Of a stretch of DNA of 64,000 nt, positions 15,987-25,129 are shown one piece after another. The stretch's first letter is position 1; each line of letters begins with the position of its first letter. The translations under genes were made by a program, and so were the position numbers. Under the pieces are notes generated by a model that saw only the letters and a program-made list of their open reading frames with translations, searched no databases and was not told the DNA's origin. The stretch comes from PWQG01 sp050486205 (GTDB lineage Bacteria; Pseudomonadota; Gammaproteobacteria; Pseudomonadales; Pseudohongiellaceae): NCBI GenBank assembly GCA_050486205.1, contig JBJHCW010000003.1, forward strand, positions 1 through 64,000, written 5' to 3'.

Positions 15987-17087
15987 ATGGATGAGCGCCT
16001 GAAGCAGATCGACAACCTGCACATCATTGGTTGTGAGGAGCTGCCTGAGCCGGCCGAACTGAAGAACAGCATGCCAGTGGCGGGTCGTGCGCTCGATACA
16101 GTGCTTGCCGGACATCAGGGCGTCAAGGGTGTGCTGGATGCAAACGATGATCGACTGATTGTGGTGGTGGGGCCGTGTTCCATCCATGATCCGGAGCAGG
16201 CGCTGGACTACGCCGGGAAGTTGAAGAAACTGGCCGTGGAATTGAGTGATCAGTTGTTGATACTGATGCGGGTCTACTTTGAAAAGCCGCGCACCACAGT
16301 GGGTTGGGAAGGGCTGATCTACGACCCCAACCTGGATGGCAGTCACCGCATCGAACAGGGGCTGCGCATCGGGCGGCAACTGATGCTGGATATCAACGCA
16401 CTGGGCCTGCCAATTGCTGTTGAGGCGCTGGATCTGATTTCGCCCCAGTACCTGCAGGATCTGGTGAGCTGGACCGCCGTGGGAGCAAGAACCACAGAGT
16501 CACCCACACATCGCAAGCTGGCCAGTGGTATTTCATCGGCCGTGGGTTTCAAGAACAATGTTGATGGCAGCCTGTCAGTTGCGGTCAACGCCATACGGTC
16601 TGCGTCGGCCGTCAACACTTTCATCAGTGTGACCGAGACGGGCAAGGTGGCTGCCTTTCGCACATCGGGCAATCCGCACTGTCATGTCATCCTGCGCGGT
16701 GGCTCCGAGCCCAATTATGGCGCTGAGCACGTAGCCGCCTGTGAAGCCGAGCTGCGCAAGGCCATGATCCCGGAAAATGTCATGATTGACTGCAGTCACG
16801 GAAATTCCCGCAAGCAGTACATGCGCCAACTGGAGGTGTTGGACGATGTTGCCGGCCAGATTGTGGCAGGTAACAGGTCAATTGTCGGGCTGATGCTTGA
16901 AAGCAACATCAACGAAGGCAATCAGCCGATTCCGGATGATCTCTCCGAGCTGGCCTACGGCGTGTCGATTACCGACGCGTGTATCAACTGGGAGACCACA
17001 GAGTCAGCCTTGAGGAACTTTGCCGCCAGGGTGGGGCCGGTGTTGCCGGGTCGACGAGCCGACCGCCACCAGAAGCAGAGCCGTTGA
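15987..17087 (+). CDS. 3-deoxy-7-phosphoheptulonate (DAHP) synthase, class I
   Basis: The enzyme condenses phosphoenolpyruvate and erythrose 4-phosphate in the first step of the shikimate pathway. The 366 residues include VVGPCSIHDPEQAL, MRVYFEKPRTTVGWEGLIYD, GARTTESPTHRKLASG and DCSHGNSRK, all as in E. coli AroF/G/H. Which amino acid inhibits it cannot be read from the sequence, so no isozyme symbol is given. AGAGGA lies about 11 bases before the ATG. The last 20 residues are basic and extend past the usual end. Confidence 0.95.
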   Translation: MDERLKQIDNLHIIGCEELPEPAELKNSMPVAGRALDTVLAGHQGVKGVLDANDDRLIVVVGPCSIHDPEQALDYAGKLKKLAVELSDQLLILMRVYFEKPRTTVGWEGLIYDPNLDGSHRIEQGLRIGRQLMLDINALGLPIAVEALDLISPQYLQDLVSWTAVGARTTESPTHRKLASGISSAVGFKNNVDGSLSVAVNAIRSASAVNTFISVTETGKVAAFRTSGNPHCHVILRGGSEPNYGAEHVAACEAELRKAMIPENVMIDCSHGNSRKQYMRQLEVLDDVAGQIVAGNRSIVGLMLESNINEGNQPIPDDLSELAYGVSITDACINWETTESALRNFAARVGPVLPGRRADRHQKQSR

Positions 17088-17110
17088 GTCTGGCACTGAT
17101 GCCAGGAGTC

Positions 17111-17215
17111 CTACAGACTGCCGAGTGTGATGGACACGGCAATCAGGCCGAATGCCACAATGATGATGACGCCGATGGTGGTGGCCATGTTGCGAAGTAT
17201 GATCCGGTCTTCCAC
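17111..17215 (-). CDS. small single-pass membrane protein, 34 aa
   Basis: GTG at 17215 is preceded by GAGGAGG seven bases upstream, a near-ideal ribosome binding site. The 34-codon frame encodes a short charged head (VEDRIILRNM), one hydrophobic helix (GVIIIVAFGLIAVSITLG) and a stop, TAG. It lies between aroG and uspA on the opposite strand. The combination of strong site, tight frame and clean membrane helix argues that it is real. No function can be assigned. Confidence 0.55.
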   Translation of the reverse strand: MEDRIILRNMATTIGVIIIVAFGLIAVSITLGSL

Positions 17216-17338
17216 GATGTTTCCTCCTCACGGATTGATTGACGGGTCCAGCGATGGCAATGGTTTCATGTCGGATGTGTGTTGGTATTGATCTGGGTCA
17301 ACGTGCTTTCCGGTGGCAAGGGTGTATTGTGCCGAACA

Positions 17339-17366
17339 TTGATCGGGCGCAAGATTTTGTTATGAT
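17339..17366 (+). promoter_or_regulatory. predicted sigma-70 promoter for the universal stress protein gene
   Basis: TTGATC at 17339-17344 and TATGAT at 17361-17366, with a 16-base spacer, lie about 70 bases before the start codon. Confidence 0.5.
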
Positions 17367-17437
17367 GCTGCAGGGTCATGATGACGGCACGATTCGCGTG
17401 ACGACTCATACTGCTTTGATATCCATGGAGAAATAAT

Positions 17438-17866
17438 ATGGCAATATACAAGAATATTCTGGTGGCGGTAGACGGTTCGGATGAGTCGGACAGGATTCTG
17501 GAACGCGCGCTGGCCATGGCAGGTGACCAGGGCGCCGTGGTCAGTGTTGTGCTGGTGTTTGAGCCGCTGCTGGGCAATTATTCCTTTGAGTTGAACATGG
17601 CGGATTTCGAGAAAGTACAAAAGGAGCATCATGAGCAGGTGGCCAGCGAGCTGCAGGCAAAACTGGCTTCATCCGTGCCGGAAGACCGGGTGTATTTTCG
17701 TCGCGGGAAACCGGCCAATGAGATCAGGAAACTGGCTGGTGAGCTGAACACTGATCTTCTGGTGATAGGCAGCCACGGGCACAATCCGGTGCGTGCCGTG
17801 CTCGGTTCAGTGGCCAATGGTGTGCTGCATGGCATCGGCTGTGATGTGTTGACCGTTCGCGTATAA
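17438..17866 (+). CDS. universal stress protein, UspA family
   Basis: The 142-residue single Usp domain begins YKNILVAVDGSDESDRILERA. The ATP-binding signature G-x2-G-x9-G-S is present (GSHGHNPVRAVLGSVANGVL) and the C-terminus ends in the strand CDVLTVRV. This places it with the ATP-binding Usp group. These cytoplasmic proteins accumulate in stress and starvation. It is monocistronic with its own predicted promoter, and a hairpin follows at 17890-17928. Confidence 0.92.
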   Translation: MAIYKNILVAVDGSDESDRILERALAMAGDQGAVVSVVLVFEPLLGNYSFELNMADFEKVQKEHHEQVASELQAKLASSVPEDRVYFRRGKPANEIRKLAGELNTDLLVIGSHGHNPVRAVLGSVANGVLHGIGCDVLTVRV

Positions 17867-17889
17867 GCCCGGTCACCCGGATCAGCGCG

Positions 17890-17928
17890 GGGGCAGGGTA
17901 GTGCATGATCTGCACGCCCTGCTGCCCG
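17890..17928. terminator. hairpin between convergent uspA-family and aminotransferase genes
   Basis: GGGGCAGGG-TA-GTGCA, loop TGATC, TGCAC-G-CCCTGC-TGCCC form a long, slightly interrupted stem in a convergent gap. No T run follows, so termination is only suggested. Confidence 0.4.
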
Positions 17929-17974
17929 GATCGGTTTCTCCGTCCCCCTGTGTATCAGGCCAATATCAACGGTG

Positions 17975-19162
17975 TCAAAGCACTGATGACAGCGCCCGCA
18001 CAAAGTAGGACATGTTATTGGCATTGATGCCAGCCACGTTGATGCGGCTGGAATCGACCAGGTAGACGCTGTGTTCATTGACCATGCGTGCCACCTGCTC
18101 CTTGTTGATACCAAGAAACGAGAACATCCCCTTTTCCCGTGTGATGAAACTGAAGTCCCTGTCTGTGGCCTGACTCAGTTCCTCAGCCAGCAGTGCCCTT
18201 GTTTCATTGATACGGTGTCGCACCTCAGCTAACTCCTCGAGCCACTGTTGGTTCAGGGGCGCCGATGACAGAATGGTTTCCACCACCGCTGCGCCGTGGT
18301 CCGGCGGCATGGAATAGATACCACGTGCAATGGATGTAATCTGGCTGGCGGCAATGCGGCGCGACTCGCTGTTCTTGCAGATCACGGTCAGCGCGCCGGT
18401 GCGTTCACGGTAGAGCCCGAAATTCTTGGAGCAGGAATTGACAATGACTAGCTCAGGCAGATTCCCGGCCAGAAGCCTGACGCCAAAACTGTCTTCGTCC
18501 AGACCGTCGCCCAGGCCCTGATAGGCAAGATCGATAAATGGCACAAAACCGTTCTTCAGCGCCAGGTCGCACACAGATTGCCATTGCGCTGGTGTCAGAT
18601 CGGCGCCACAGGGGTTGTGACAGCTGCCATGCAGCAGAACCATGTCGTTCGGGCCTGCCTGACTCAGCGCCTCCATCATCTCATCGAAGCGGATGCTGTG
18701 GCTGCTGTAGTCGTAGTAGGGGTAAGTCTCGATGCTCAGGCCCGCGTCACCCAGAAGTGGTACGTGATTGGCCCAGGTTGGATCGCTGACCAGAACCCGG
18801 GTTTCAGCCGAAGCGCGCTTGATGAACTCGGCGGCCAGGCGTAAACCACCGCAGCCACCGGGCGTCTGCAGGGTGGTTCGACGATCGCCGAGTGATTCGA
18901 TCAGGGGTTCACCCAACACCAGTCTGGCGATCTGGTCATTGAACGCCGCAGCACCTGCCGGGCCAACATAACTCTTGCTGTCCTGGTCAGCCAGCAGCTG
19001 TTTTTCGGCGGCCTTTACCGCGCGCATCACCGGCGTGTTGCCATGCTCATCCTTGTAGACACCAACACCCAGATCAATTCGGGCAGGGTTGTTGTCTTCG
19101 CGGTAGGCAGCCATAAGCCCAAGTATGGGGTCGGGTGGCAGGGCCTTCAATGTATCAAACAT
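17975..19162 (-). CDS. aromatic/aspartate aminotransferase, class I
   Basis: A PLP-dependent aminotransferase of 395 residues, of the AspC/TyrB type, converting aspartate or aromatic amino acids with 2-oxoglutarate. It begins MFDTLKALPPDPILGLMAAY; DLGVGVYKDEHGNTPVM is the family N-terminal motif. HGSCHNPCGADLT holds the cofactor-contacting Asn, and NSCSKNFGLYRERTGAL holds the PLP lysine. ATG 19162 follows AGGAAAG by about five bases, better than GTG 19168. Substrate preference between aspartate and aromatic acids is not decided. It is followed upstream by folD on the same strand, 30 bases apart. Confidence 0.9.
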   Translation of the reverse strand: MFDTLKALPPDPILGLMAAYREDNNPARIDLGVGVYKDEHGNTPVMRAVKAAEKQLLADQDSKSYVGPAGAAAFNDQIARLVLGEPLIESLGDRRTTLQTPGGCGGLRLAAEFIKRASAETRVLVSDPTWANHVPLLGDAGLSIETYPYYDYSSHSIRFDEMMEALSQAGPNDMVLLHGSCHNPCGADLTPAQWQSVCDLALKNGFVPFIDLAYQGLGDGLDEDSFGVRLLAGNLPELVIVNSCSKNFGLYRERTGALTVICKNSESRRIAASQITSIARGIYSMPPDHGAAVVETILSSAPLNQQWLEELAEVRHRINETRALLAEELSQATDRDFSFITREKGMFSFLGINKEQVARMVNEHSVYLVDSSRINVAGINANNMSYFVRALSSVL

Positions 19163-19192
19163 GGTCACTTTCCTGGTTTCTGATGTTCAGTG

Positions 19193-20074
19193 TTATCGGG
19201 ATGCCTTCATGGCGCGTGCTCTGAGTGTGTTCTGCAACAGCGAAGCAATGGTCATTGGACCCACGCCACCGGGCACCGGGGTGATGAAAGAACACTTGTC
19301 TTTCACTGCCTCGAAATCAACATCGCCGGCCAGGCGAAAGCCGGATGCCCTGGAATCATCAGGCAATCGGGTGATGCCCACATCCACCACCACTGCGCCA
19401 TCCTTGACCATGTCAGGACCAACAAACTCTGCCTTTCCGATGGCCACCACAAGGATGTCGGCTGTACGACAGATGGCTGCCATGTCACGCGTGCGGCTGT
19501 GGACCAGGGTAACCGTGCAGTTGCCCGGGTTTGAGTTGCGTGACATCAACAGTGACATCGGGGTTCCGACAATGTGACTGCGACCTGCAACCACGCAGTG
19601 TTTGCCCTCGGTTTCCACACCATAGCGCGCCAGCAGTTCCATGATGCCGTTGGGTGTCGCCGGAATGAAGGTTGGCAGGCCAAGGCACATGCGACCGAGA
19701 TTGGTGGGGTGGAATCCATCAACGTCCTTTGCAGGATCAATGGCCAGCGTGACGGTGTTTTCATCAATGTGGTCCGGTAGCGGCAGCTGAACGATATAAC
19801 CGTCGATATTGTCATCAGCATTGAGCTGCTGGATGTGGGCGAGCAGGTCACTCTGGGAGACTGTGCTGTCCAGGCGGATCAGGGTGGACTCAAAACCGAC
19901 ACGCTTACAGGCGGCCACCTTGTTGTTGACATACGTTTCGCTGGCGCCATCGGTGCCCACCAGCACTGCGGCCAGATGAGGCACTTTTTCTCCCCGGCGG
20001 CGCATTTCCACGACCTGTTGTGCGATTTCTTCCTTGATCTGTTCCGAGGTCTGTTTGCCGTCAAGTAATTGCAT
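19193..20074 (-). CDS. folD: bifunctional methylenetetrahydrofolate dehydrogenase / methenyltetrahydrofolate cyclohydrolase
   Basis: The enzyme interconverts 5,10-methylene-, 5,10-methenyl- and 10-formyl-tetrahydrofolate with NADP. It has 293 residues from ATG 20074. The catalytic YVNNKVAACKRVGF region with Tyr and Lys is present, as are QLPLPDHI, GRSHIVGTPMSLLM (nucleotide-binding) and ITPVPGGVGPMTIA. The frame is open upstream to 20251, but ATG 20074 is the family start. With purU nearby, it provides and drains formyl-tetrahydrofolate. Confidence 0.95.
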   Translation of the reverse strand: MQLLDGKQTSEQIKEEIAQQVVEMRRRGEKVPHLAAVLVGTDGASETYVNNKVAACKRVGFESTLIRLDSTVSQSDLLAHIQQLNADDNIDGYIVQLPLPDHIDENTVTLAIDPAKDVDGFHPTNLGRMCLGLPTFIPATPNGIMELLARYGVETEGKHCVVAGRSHIVGTPMSLLMSRNSNPGNCTVTLVHSRTRDMAAICRTADILVVAIGKAEFVGPDMVKDGAVVVDVGITRLPDDSRASGFRLAGDVDFEAVKDKCSFITPVPGGVGPMTIASLLQNTLRARAMKASR

Positions 20075-20192
20075 GCGATGAGTCTCCGCTGGGCCGCCAT
20101 AGGGAAAGGCGGCTATAGTAAACGAGCGATTCTGCAGGCTCAAGGAGTGGTTCTGTTCAGCCTCATCGGGCGCAAGATCACCGGGATCGGAC

Positions 20193-20612
20193 TTACCAGC
20201 TTCCGGTGTTTTCCATGCTTGTCCAGGGTTCCCGGGGCGGCAGAGGCTCACCGGCCTGCAGCAGTTCTATGGAGATGTTGTCAGGGGAGCGGACAAAGGC
20301 CATGCGACCGTCACGTGGTGGCCGATTGATGATAACCCCATTGTCCATCAGGTGCTGACAAAGTGCGTATATGTCATCAACACGATAGGCAATATGACCG
20401 AAGTTCCGGCCCCCGGTGTATTCTTCCAGGTCCCAGTTCCAGGTCAATTCGATCTGGGCACTTTCATCACCTTCGGCGGCCAGAAACACCAGAGTGAAAC
20501 GTCCACGCTCGTTTTCCTTGCGCCTGATCTCTTTCAGGCCCAGCTTGTTGCAATAGAAATCCAGCGATGCGTTCAGATCGCTGACGCGTAGCATTGTATG
20601 CAGATATTTCAT
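20193..20612 (-). CDS. gloA: lactoylglutathione lyase (glyoxalase I)
   Basis: This 139-residue metalloenzyme converts the hemithioacetal of methylglyoxal and glutathione to S-lactoylglutathione. MLRVSDLNASLDFYCNKLGL opens the first betaalphabetabetabeta unit. The metal ligands are visible as His in LHTMLRV, Glu in IELTWNW, His in GHIAYRV and Glu in SIELLQ. GGGAG lies five bases before the ATG. The start overlaps the stop of the upstream hypothetical gene (ATGA), implying translational coupling. The C-terminus is slightly longer than in E. coli GloA. Confidence 0.93.
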   Translation of the reverse strand: MKYLHTMLRVSDLNASLDFYCNKLGLKEIRRKENERGRFTLVFLAAEGDESAQIELTWNWDLEEYTGGRNFGHIAYRVDDIYALCQHLMDNGVIINRPPRDGRMAFVRSPDNISIELLQAGEPLPPREPWTSMENTGSW

Positions 20613-21037
20613 GGTTGCTCCCTGTGGGCTTGAGGTCTGAGGGTCAGTGGGACAAACTCACCGGATTGTGCCCAGTCCCCGTCAATCCGGCGCACCGTAC
20701 TGCCGTCGCGGCCAAGTCGCAGACCACCGAAGAACTCTGCCTGCAGAGTGGCCACCTGCAGGAACAGTTGACCATTATGCAGCCTCACCCGATCCACCTG
20801 GATACCGCGCTGTTGTTGGGACGGGATGTCCAGTGTGGCCGAGAGCCCGTCCGCTTCATGCCTGATGTGGAAAACCAGCTCTATCGGATCGTACTGTGCC
20901 ACCTGGAAGCCGCCCGCCCAGCTGCCAGCGATATCGGGGTATTGCTCCGCGGTCTGGGCAAATGCAGCGCCCGGCAGTGCCGTCAGGGACAGCAGCAGAC
21001 ACAGACGGACCAGCTGGATACTCGTGCAGGATTTCAT
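20609..21037 (-). CDS. secreted hypothetical protein, 142 aa
   Basis: ATG 21037 starts a signal peptide (VRLCLLLSLTALPGAAFAQ) with cleavage after AFA. The mature part, about 119 residues, is predicted mostly beta. It begins with YPDIAGSWAGGFQV and contains the segments LVFHIRHEADGLSATLD and FFGGLRLGRDG, reminiscent of small lipocalin-like or calycin-type periplasmic proteins. That resemblance is weak. It is the first gene of a two-gene unit with gloA, joined by a four-base overlap. Confidence 0.6.
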   Translation of the reverse strand: MKSCTSIQLVRLCLLLSLTALPGAAFAQTAEQYPDIAGSWAGGFQVAQYDPIELVFHIRHEADGLSATLDIPSQQQRGIQVDRVRLHNGQLFLQVATLQAEFFGGLRLGRDGSTVRRIDGDWAQSGEFVPLTLRPQAHREQP

Positions 21038-21235
21038 CCGTCTAGCATAACGGCTTGGCGCTGACAAAAAAAGCATCCTTGCCGCTGTCCGTGGCCATTG
21101 CGCTGGAACAGCCGATTCTTGACAGCCGGTCGGCTGCCTGCGAAAGTGCGCCTCCAGGCCCGGGGACAGCTGCGGCGGGGCAACACTGCAGTCAGTCGCG
21201 TGCGCCCGGGCGCCAGCTCAGTGGAACAATGCCGT

Positions 21236-22132
21236 ATGGACAATTTTCCGGATATGGACATGAAAAGTACCAATAGTGTGAAACAGTACGTGCTTACCGT
21301 CTCGTGCCCCGAAGCCAACGGTATTGTGCGTGCAGTCAGTGATTTTCTGTTTCAGCGCGGCGCCACCATCAGTGATGCCGCCCAGCATCGGGACCCGGTG
21401 ATCGACCGGTTTTTCATGCGTGTCGAGTTTGAGGAGGCAGCTGGCGCCTTGCCTGATCAGGCGCATCTGGAAAGTGAGTTTCTGGCCGTCGCCGAGCAGT
21501 TCGACATGGAATGGCAGCTGTTTGATCTCAGTGAGAAGACGCGGGTATTGCTGGCGGTATCCCGTCACGGTCACTGTCTGAACGATATCCTGCACCGCTG
21601 GAGCGCCGGCGTGCTGCCTGCCGACATTGTGGGTGTGGTTTCCAATCATGACGACATGCGGGACATCACCGAGTGGTACGGTCTGGACTATTACCATCTG
21701 CCGGTCACGCCACAGACCAGGGCGGAACAGGAACAGCAGATTCTGGACATTGTCCGGGACAAGAAAGTGGACCTGCTGGCCCTGGCCCGGTACATGCAGA
21801 TTCTGTCACCGTCACTGTGTCAGGCCCTGGTCGGGCGCATCATCAATATCCATCATTCGTTTCTGCCCGGTTTCAAGGGTGCCGATCCCTATCGCCAGGC
21901 TTACATGCGCGGCGTGAAGATCATTGGCGCCACTGCACACTATGTCACGGCGGATCTGGACGAAGGCCCCATCATTGAGCAGGCGGTCGAGAAGATCGAC
22001 CACAACTTTGACATCCAGGCACTGATACAGATTGGTCGTGATGCCGAGTGTGCAGCCTTCGCGCGGGCCTTGAAGTGGCATTGTGAACATCGCATTATCA
22101 TCAATGGCAACAAGACAGTAGTTTTCAAGTAA
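21236..22132 (+). CDS. purU: formyltetrahydrofolate deformylase
   Basis: The enzyme hydrolyses 10-formyl-tetrahydrofolate to formate and tetrahydrofolate, balancing the one-carbon pool and supplying formate for PurT. An N-terminal ACT domain (YVLTVSCPEANGIVRAVSDF) spans about residues 15-90. The formyltransferase-like domain follows, with active-site Asn and His in INIHHSFLPGFKG and Asp in HYVTADLDEGPII. The start is uncertain: ATG 21236, 21254 and 21260 are all in frame and none has a strong site. It lies divergently from the secreted-protein/gloA pair. Confidence 0.93.
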   Translation: MDNFPDMDMKSTNSVKQYVLTVSCPEANGIVRAVSDFLFQRGATISDAAQHRDPVIDRFFMRVEFEEAAGALPDQAHLESEFLAVAEQFDMEWQLFDLSEKTRVLLAVSRHGHCLNDILHRWSAGVLPADIVGVVSNHDDMRDITEWYGLDYYHLPVTPQTRAEQEQQILDIVRDKKVDLLALARYMQILSPSLCQALVGRIINIHHSFLPGFKGADPYRQAYMRGVKIIGATAHYVTADLDEGPIIEQAVEKIDHNFDIQALIQIGRDAECAAFARALKWHCEHRIIINGNKTVVFK

Positions 22133-22176
22133 ACAGTTTTCAAGCGAGCAATCTGATCGCCTGTGGAGGGTGGTAG

Positions 22177-23901
22177 TTGAACGGTGAATTCGGTGTTCTG
22201 ACGGCAGCAGGCGTATTCCTCGGTGGCCTGGGCCTGTTCATGCTGGGCGTGTCGATGATCACCGATGGCCTGAAGATTGCCGCTGGCAGCGCCTTGCGTG
22301 ACATTCTTGCCAGGTCCACCCGCACCCCCTGGCATGGCATGGCATCGGGCGCCGTTTTCACAGCGCTGGTGCAGTCGTCCAGTGCCGTGACTGTGGCCAC
22401 CATCGGTTTCGTGAACGCTGGCCTTCTGGGCATTGCTGCCGCGCTGAGCATTGTACTTGGCGCTACCATTGGCACTACCATGACCGGCTGGCTGGTCTCG
22501 GCTGTGGGTTTCCAGTTCAAGATCACCGCCTTCGCCCTGCCACTGCTGGGCATTGGCATGTTCCTGCGTCTGGTCGGACCGTCGCGCCGCTCCGGCGCGA
22601 TTGGTGAGGCGCTGGCCGGCTTTGGCCTGTTTTTTATCGGCGTGGACTTTCTGCGCGAAGCCTTTGAAGGCATGGCCCAGAACATGGACATTGCCAGCCT
22701 CTATCCCGGTGGGCTGGTGGGGGTGCTGATTTTCCTGGGACTGGGTCTGTTGATGACGGTGCTGACCCAGTCCTCCAGCGCAGCCATAGCGATAATCCTG
22801 ACGGCTGCCAGTGGTGGCCTGGTCAGTTTTGCTGCAGCCGCGTCAGCAGTGATCGGTGCCACAATCGGTACAACCTCCACCTCGGCGCTGGCCGTGATCG
22901 GTGCCACCTCCAATGCCCGGCGCGTGGCTGCCGGTCATGTCATCATCAATGGCTTTAACGCCATGGTCGGCATTGCCCTGCTGCCACTGGTGATCTGGCT
23001 GGTTGCGGACAATGCTGAGCTGCAGCAGATACCGGCATTCACGCTGGCCATATTCCATACCAGTTTCAATATTGCCGGGGTGCTGCTGCTGCGGCCGTTC
23101 ATCGGGCAGGTGGCCGTATGGCTTGGGCAGAAATTCCGCACTGAGGCAGAAACACTGGGCAGACCACAATTCCTCGACCGTAACATCATGGTTTCCCCGG
23201 CACTGGCTATAGACGCCTTTCTGCTCGAGCTGCAGCGTATGGCCGGTCTGGCCCGCGGGCATGCCCTGGCAGCGCTGAGTTATGAAGGGCCACCGGGCAA
23301 AAGCCTGCAGCGTCAGCATGATGGCATCCGGCAGCTTGTGCAGCAGGTCGAACATTTTGTGGGGACACTGGAAGCTGAGCGCCTGGGTGCCTCGGTTGCT
23401 TCCCAATTGCCCCTGGTGCTTCGGATTTCCAATTATATCGATGAGACAGTCGCACTTGCCCAGGACAATGCCGAGAACGATGCCGATGTCGAGTACCTGT
23501 TACAGTCGTCGGTAGGCGCGGGCATTGCGGACTTTCAGGCGCGGGTGCAGGCGCTGATTGATCTCAGTGACGTGGATGCGGAAGACTTCAATGCTGACAG
23601 TATGAACAAAGCCTTTGAGCAGCTGCAGCTGGACTGGAAACGATTGAAGACCGAGCTGCTCGATGCCGGTGTGCGTCGCGAGATTCCCATGATAAGACTC
23701 AATCCTGCCATTGACAGCCTGCGCACCATGCTGCGGGTGGCCGAACGGTTCACGCGTATTGCCATCAGGCTGACCGAGTTGAAGGCCGCAATGCCCAGTG
23801 CCGCTGAGCCTGTGGTGATCTCCGTTACGGATTCAGAGCCCGATCCTGGGTCTGAGACTGAGACAGCCCCGGAAAAAGCTGACAGCCAGATCGATCGCTG
23901 A
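22177..23901 (+). CDS. Na+/phosphate cotransporter family protein (NptA/YjbB-like)
   Basis: This 574-residue PiT-unrelated Na/Pi cotransporter has about nine membrane segments in its first 320 residues. They contain the two inverted QSSS repeats of the family (VFTALVQSSSAVTVATIG and VLTQSSSAAIAIILTAA). The C-terminal 220 residues form a cytoplasmic helical PhoU-like domain. Translation starts at TTG 22177, six bases after GGAGGG; there is no nearby in-frame ATG. It lies directly upstream of the pst operon, which fits a role in phosphate transport or export. Direction and ion coupling are not shown by the sequence. Confidence 0.88.
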   Translation: MNGEFGVLTAAGVFLGGLGLFMLGVSMITDGLKIAAGSALRDILARSTRTPWHGMASGAVFTALVQSSSAVTVATIGFVNAGLLGIAAALSIVLGATIGTTMTGWLVSAVGFQFKITAFALPLLGIGMFLRLVGPSRRSGAIGEALAGFGLFFIGVDFLREAFEGMAQNMDIASLYPGGLVGVLIFLGLGLLMTVLTQSSSAAIAIILTAASGGLVSFAAAASAVIGATIGTTSTSALAVIGATSNARRVAAGHVIINGFNAMVGIALLPLVIWLVADNAELQQIPAFTLAIFHTSFNIAGVLLLRPFIGQVAVWLGQKFRTEAETLGRPQFLDRNIMVSPALAIDAFLLELQRMAGLARGHALAALSYEGPPGKSLQRQHDGIRQLVQQVEHFVGTLEAERLGASVASQLPLVLRISNYIDETVALAQDNAENDADVEYLLQSSVGAGIADFQARVQALIDLSDVDAEDFNADSMNKAFEQLQLDWKRLKTELLDAGVRREIPMIRLNPAIDSLRTMLRVAERFTRIAIRLTELKAAMPSAAEPVVISVTDSEPDPGSETETAPEKADSQIDR

Positions 23902-23919
23902 ACCAACGGCATGGCAGCA

Positions 23920-23942
23920 TTGTCATATTAGTGTCATCTTCC
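23920..23942 (+). promoter_or_regulatory. Pho box upstream of pstS
   Basis: Two 11-base direct repeats, TGTCATATTAG and TGTCATCTTCC, match the PhoB binding pattern (CTGTCAT at 11-base spacing). They lie about 75 bases before pstS. Confidence 0.75.
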
Positions 23943-24014
23943 TGACGTAGCATCCGCTCTGTATTTCCTACATGTCACCCCTGTGTCCGTGGACACCGAT
24001 GGAGCTGTAAACAG

Positions 24015-24986
24015 ATGAGATCAATCAAGCAGATGTTCACCGCCGCTGCCCTTGCCGGCGCCATGTCGTTCAGTGCTCTGGCCGATGTTGACCCGGCCTT
24101 GCCAGAGTATCAGCGTGCCTCAGGTGTCTCCGGCAACCTGTCCAGTATTGGTTCGGATACCCTGAACAATCTGATGACGTTATGGGCCGAAGAGTTCAAT
24201 CGCTTCTATCCCAACGTGAATGTGCAGATCCAGGGTGCCGGTTCATCAACTGCGCCGCCGGCAATCACAGAAGGCACTGCCACACTGGCTCCGATGAGCC
24301 GTGCCATGCGCCAGTCCGAGATCCAGGCCTTTGAGCGTCGACACGGTTACGAGCCAACAGTGCTGCCGGTTGCCATTGACATGCTGGCGGTGTATGTAAA
24401 CCGCGACAATCCGATTGAGTCACTCAGCCTGCCCCAGGTTGATGCCATTTTTTCGGCCACCCGCCGCTGCGGGTACGGGTCAGATATCACCCGCTGGGGA
24501 CAACTGGGCCTGACCGGGGCCTGGGCCAATCGCGATTTTGCCCTGTACAGCCGCAACGCCGTGTCCGGTACCTACGGGTTTTTCAAGGACAATGCCTTGT
24601 GTGGCGGCGATTTCCGTTCCAGCATCAATGAGCAGCCCGGTTCTTCGTCTGTGGTCCAGGGTGTGACCGAGTCCATCAATGGCATCGGTTATTCTGGCAT
24701 CGGATATCGCACATCAGGCGTGCGTGCCATTGCCCTGTCCACTACCGATGGTGGCCAGGCTTTTGATGCAAGCGCCGAGAATGCCCTGGCCGGGGACTAT
24801 CCGCTGGCGCGTTATCTCTACATCTACATCAACAAGCATCCGAACCGGGATCTTGATCCCTTGACTCGGGAGTTTGTAAAAATGCTGTTCTCCCGACAGG
24901 GGCAGGAAGTGGTCCATCGTGACGGTTTTGTGCCGGTGCCGGCGTCTTTTGCCGCCAACGTGCTGGCCGAGCTCGGCATAGACTGA
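24015..24986 (+). CDS. pstS: phosphate ABC transporter substrate-binding protein
   Basis: This periplasmic protein captures phosphate and delivers it to PstCA. It has 323 residues, with signal peptide MRSIKQMFTAAALAGAMSFSA and cleavage after ALA. The phosphate-binding loop pieces are recognisable: SSIGSDTLNNLM, AGSSTAPPAITEG, SRNAVSGTYGFFK. The C-terminal region resembles the PstS of marine gammaproteobacteria more than the E. coli protein. A Pho box lies upstream, and GGAG precedes the ATG. It is separated from pstC by 143 bases that carry a second Pho box. Confidence 0.94.
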   Translation: MRSIKQMFTAAALAGAMSFSALADVDPALPEYQRASGVSGNLSSIGSDTLNNLMTLWAEEFNRFYPNVNVQIQGAGSSTAPPAITEGTATLAPMSRAMRQSEIQAFERRHGYEPTVLPVAIDMLAVYVNRDNPIESLSLPQVDAIFSATRRCGYGSDITRWGQLGLTGAWANRDFALYSRNAVSGTYGFFKDNALCGGDFRSSINEQPGSSSVVQGVTESINGIGYSGIGYRTSGVRAIALSTTDGGQAFDASAENALAGDYPLARYLYIYINKHPNRDLDPLTREFVKMLFSRQGQEVVHRDGFVPVPASFAANVLAELGID

Positions 24987-25053
24987 TAACTGACTGTGCG
25001 GGTGCGTGGGGCGGCTTCACCGAAGTCTGCCCCGGCACCATTTTGTGAACTGA

Positions 25054-25076
25054 CTGTCACATAAGTGTCACATGGG
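25054..25076 (+). promoter_or_regulatory. second Pho box, upstream of pstC
   Basis: TGTCACATAAG followed by TGTCACATGGG, again two 11-base direct repeats, about 55 bases before the pstC start. It implies that pstCAB has its own PhoB-activated promoter, separate from pstS. Confidence 0.75.
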
Positions 25077-25129
25077 GCCCGTAAGATGAGCGCCATCGTT
25101 CAGCCCAAGGACAGAAGAGCCTCGACTCA

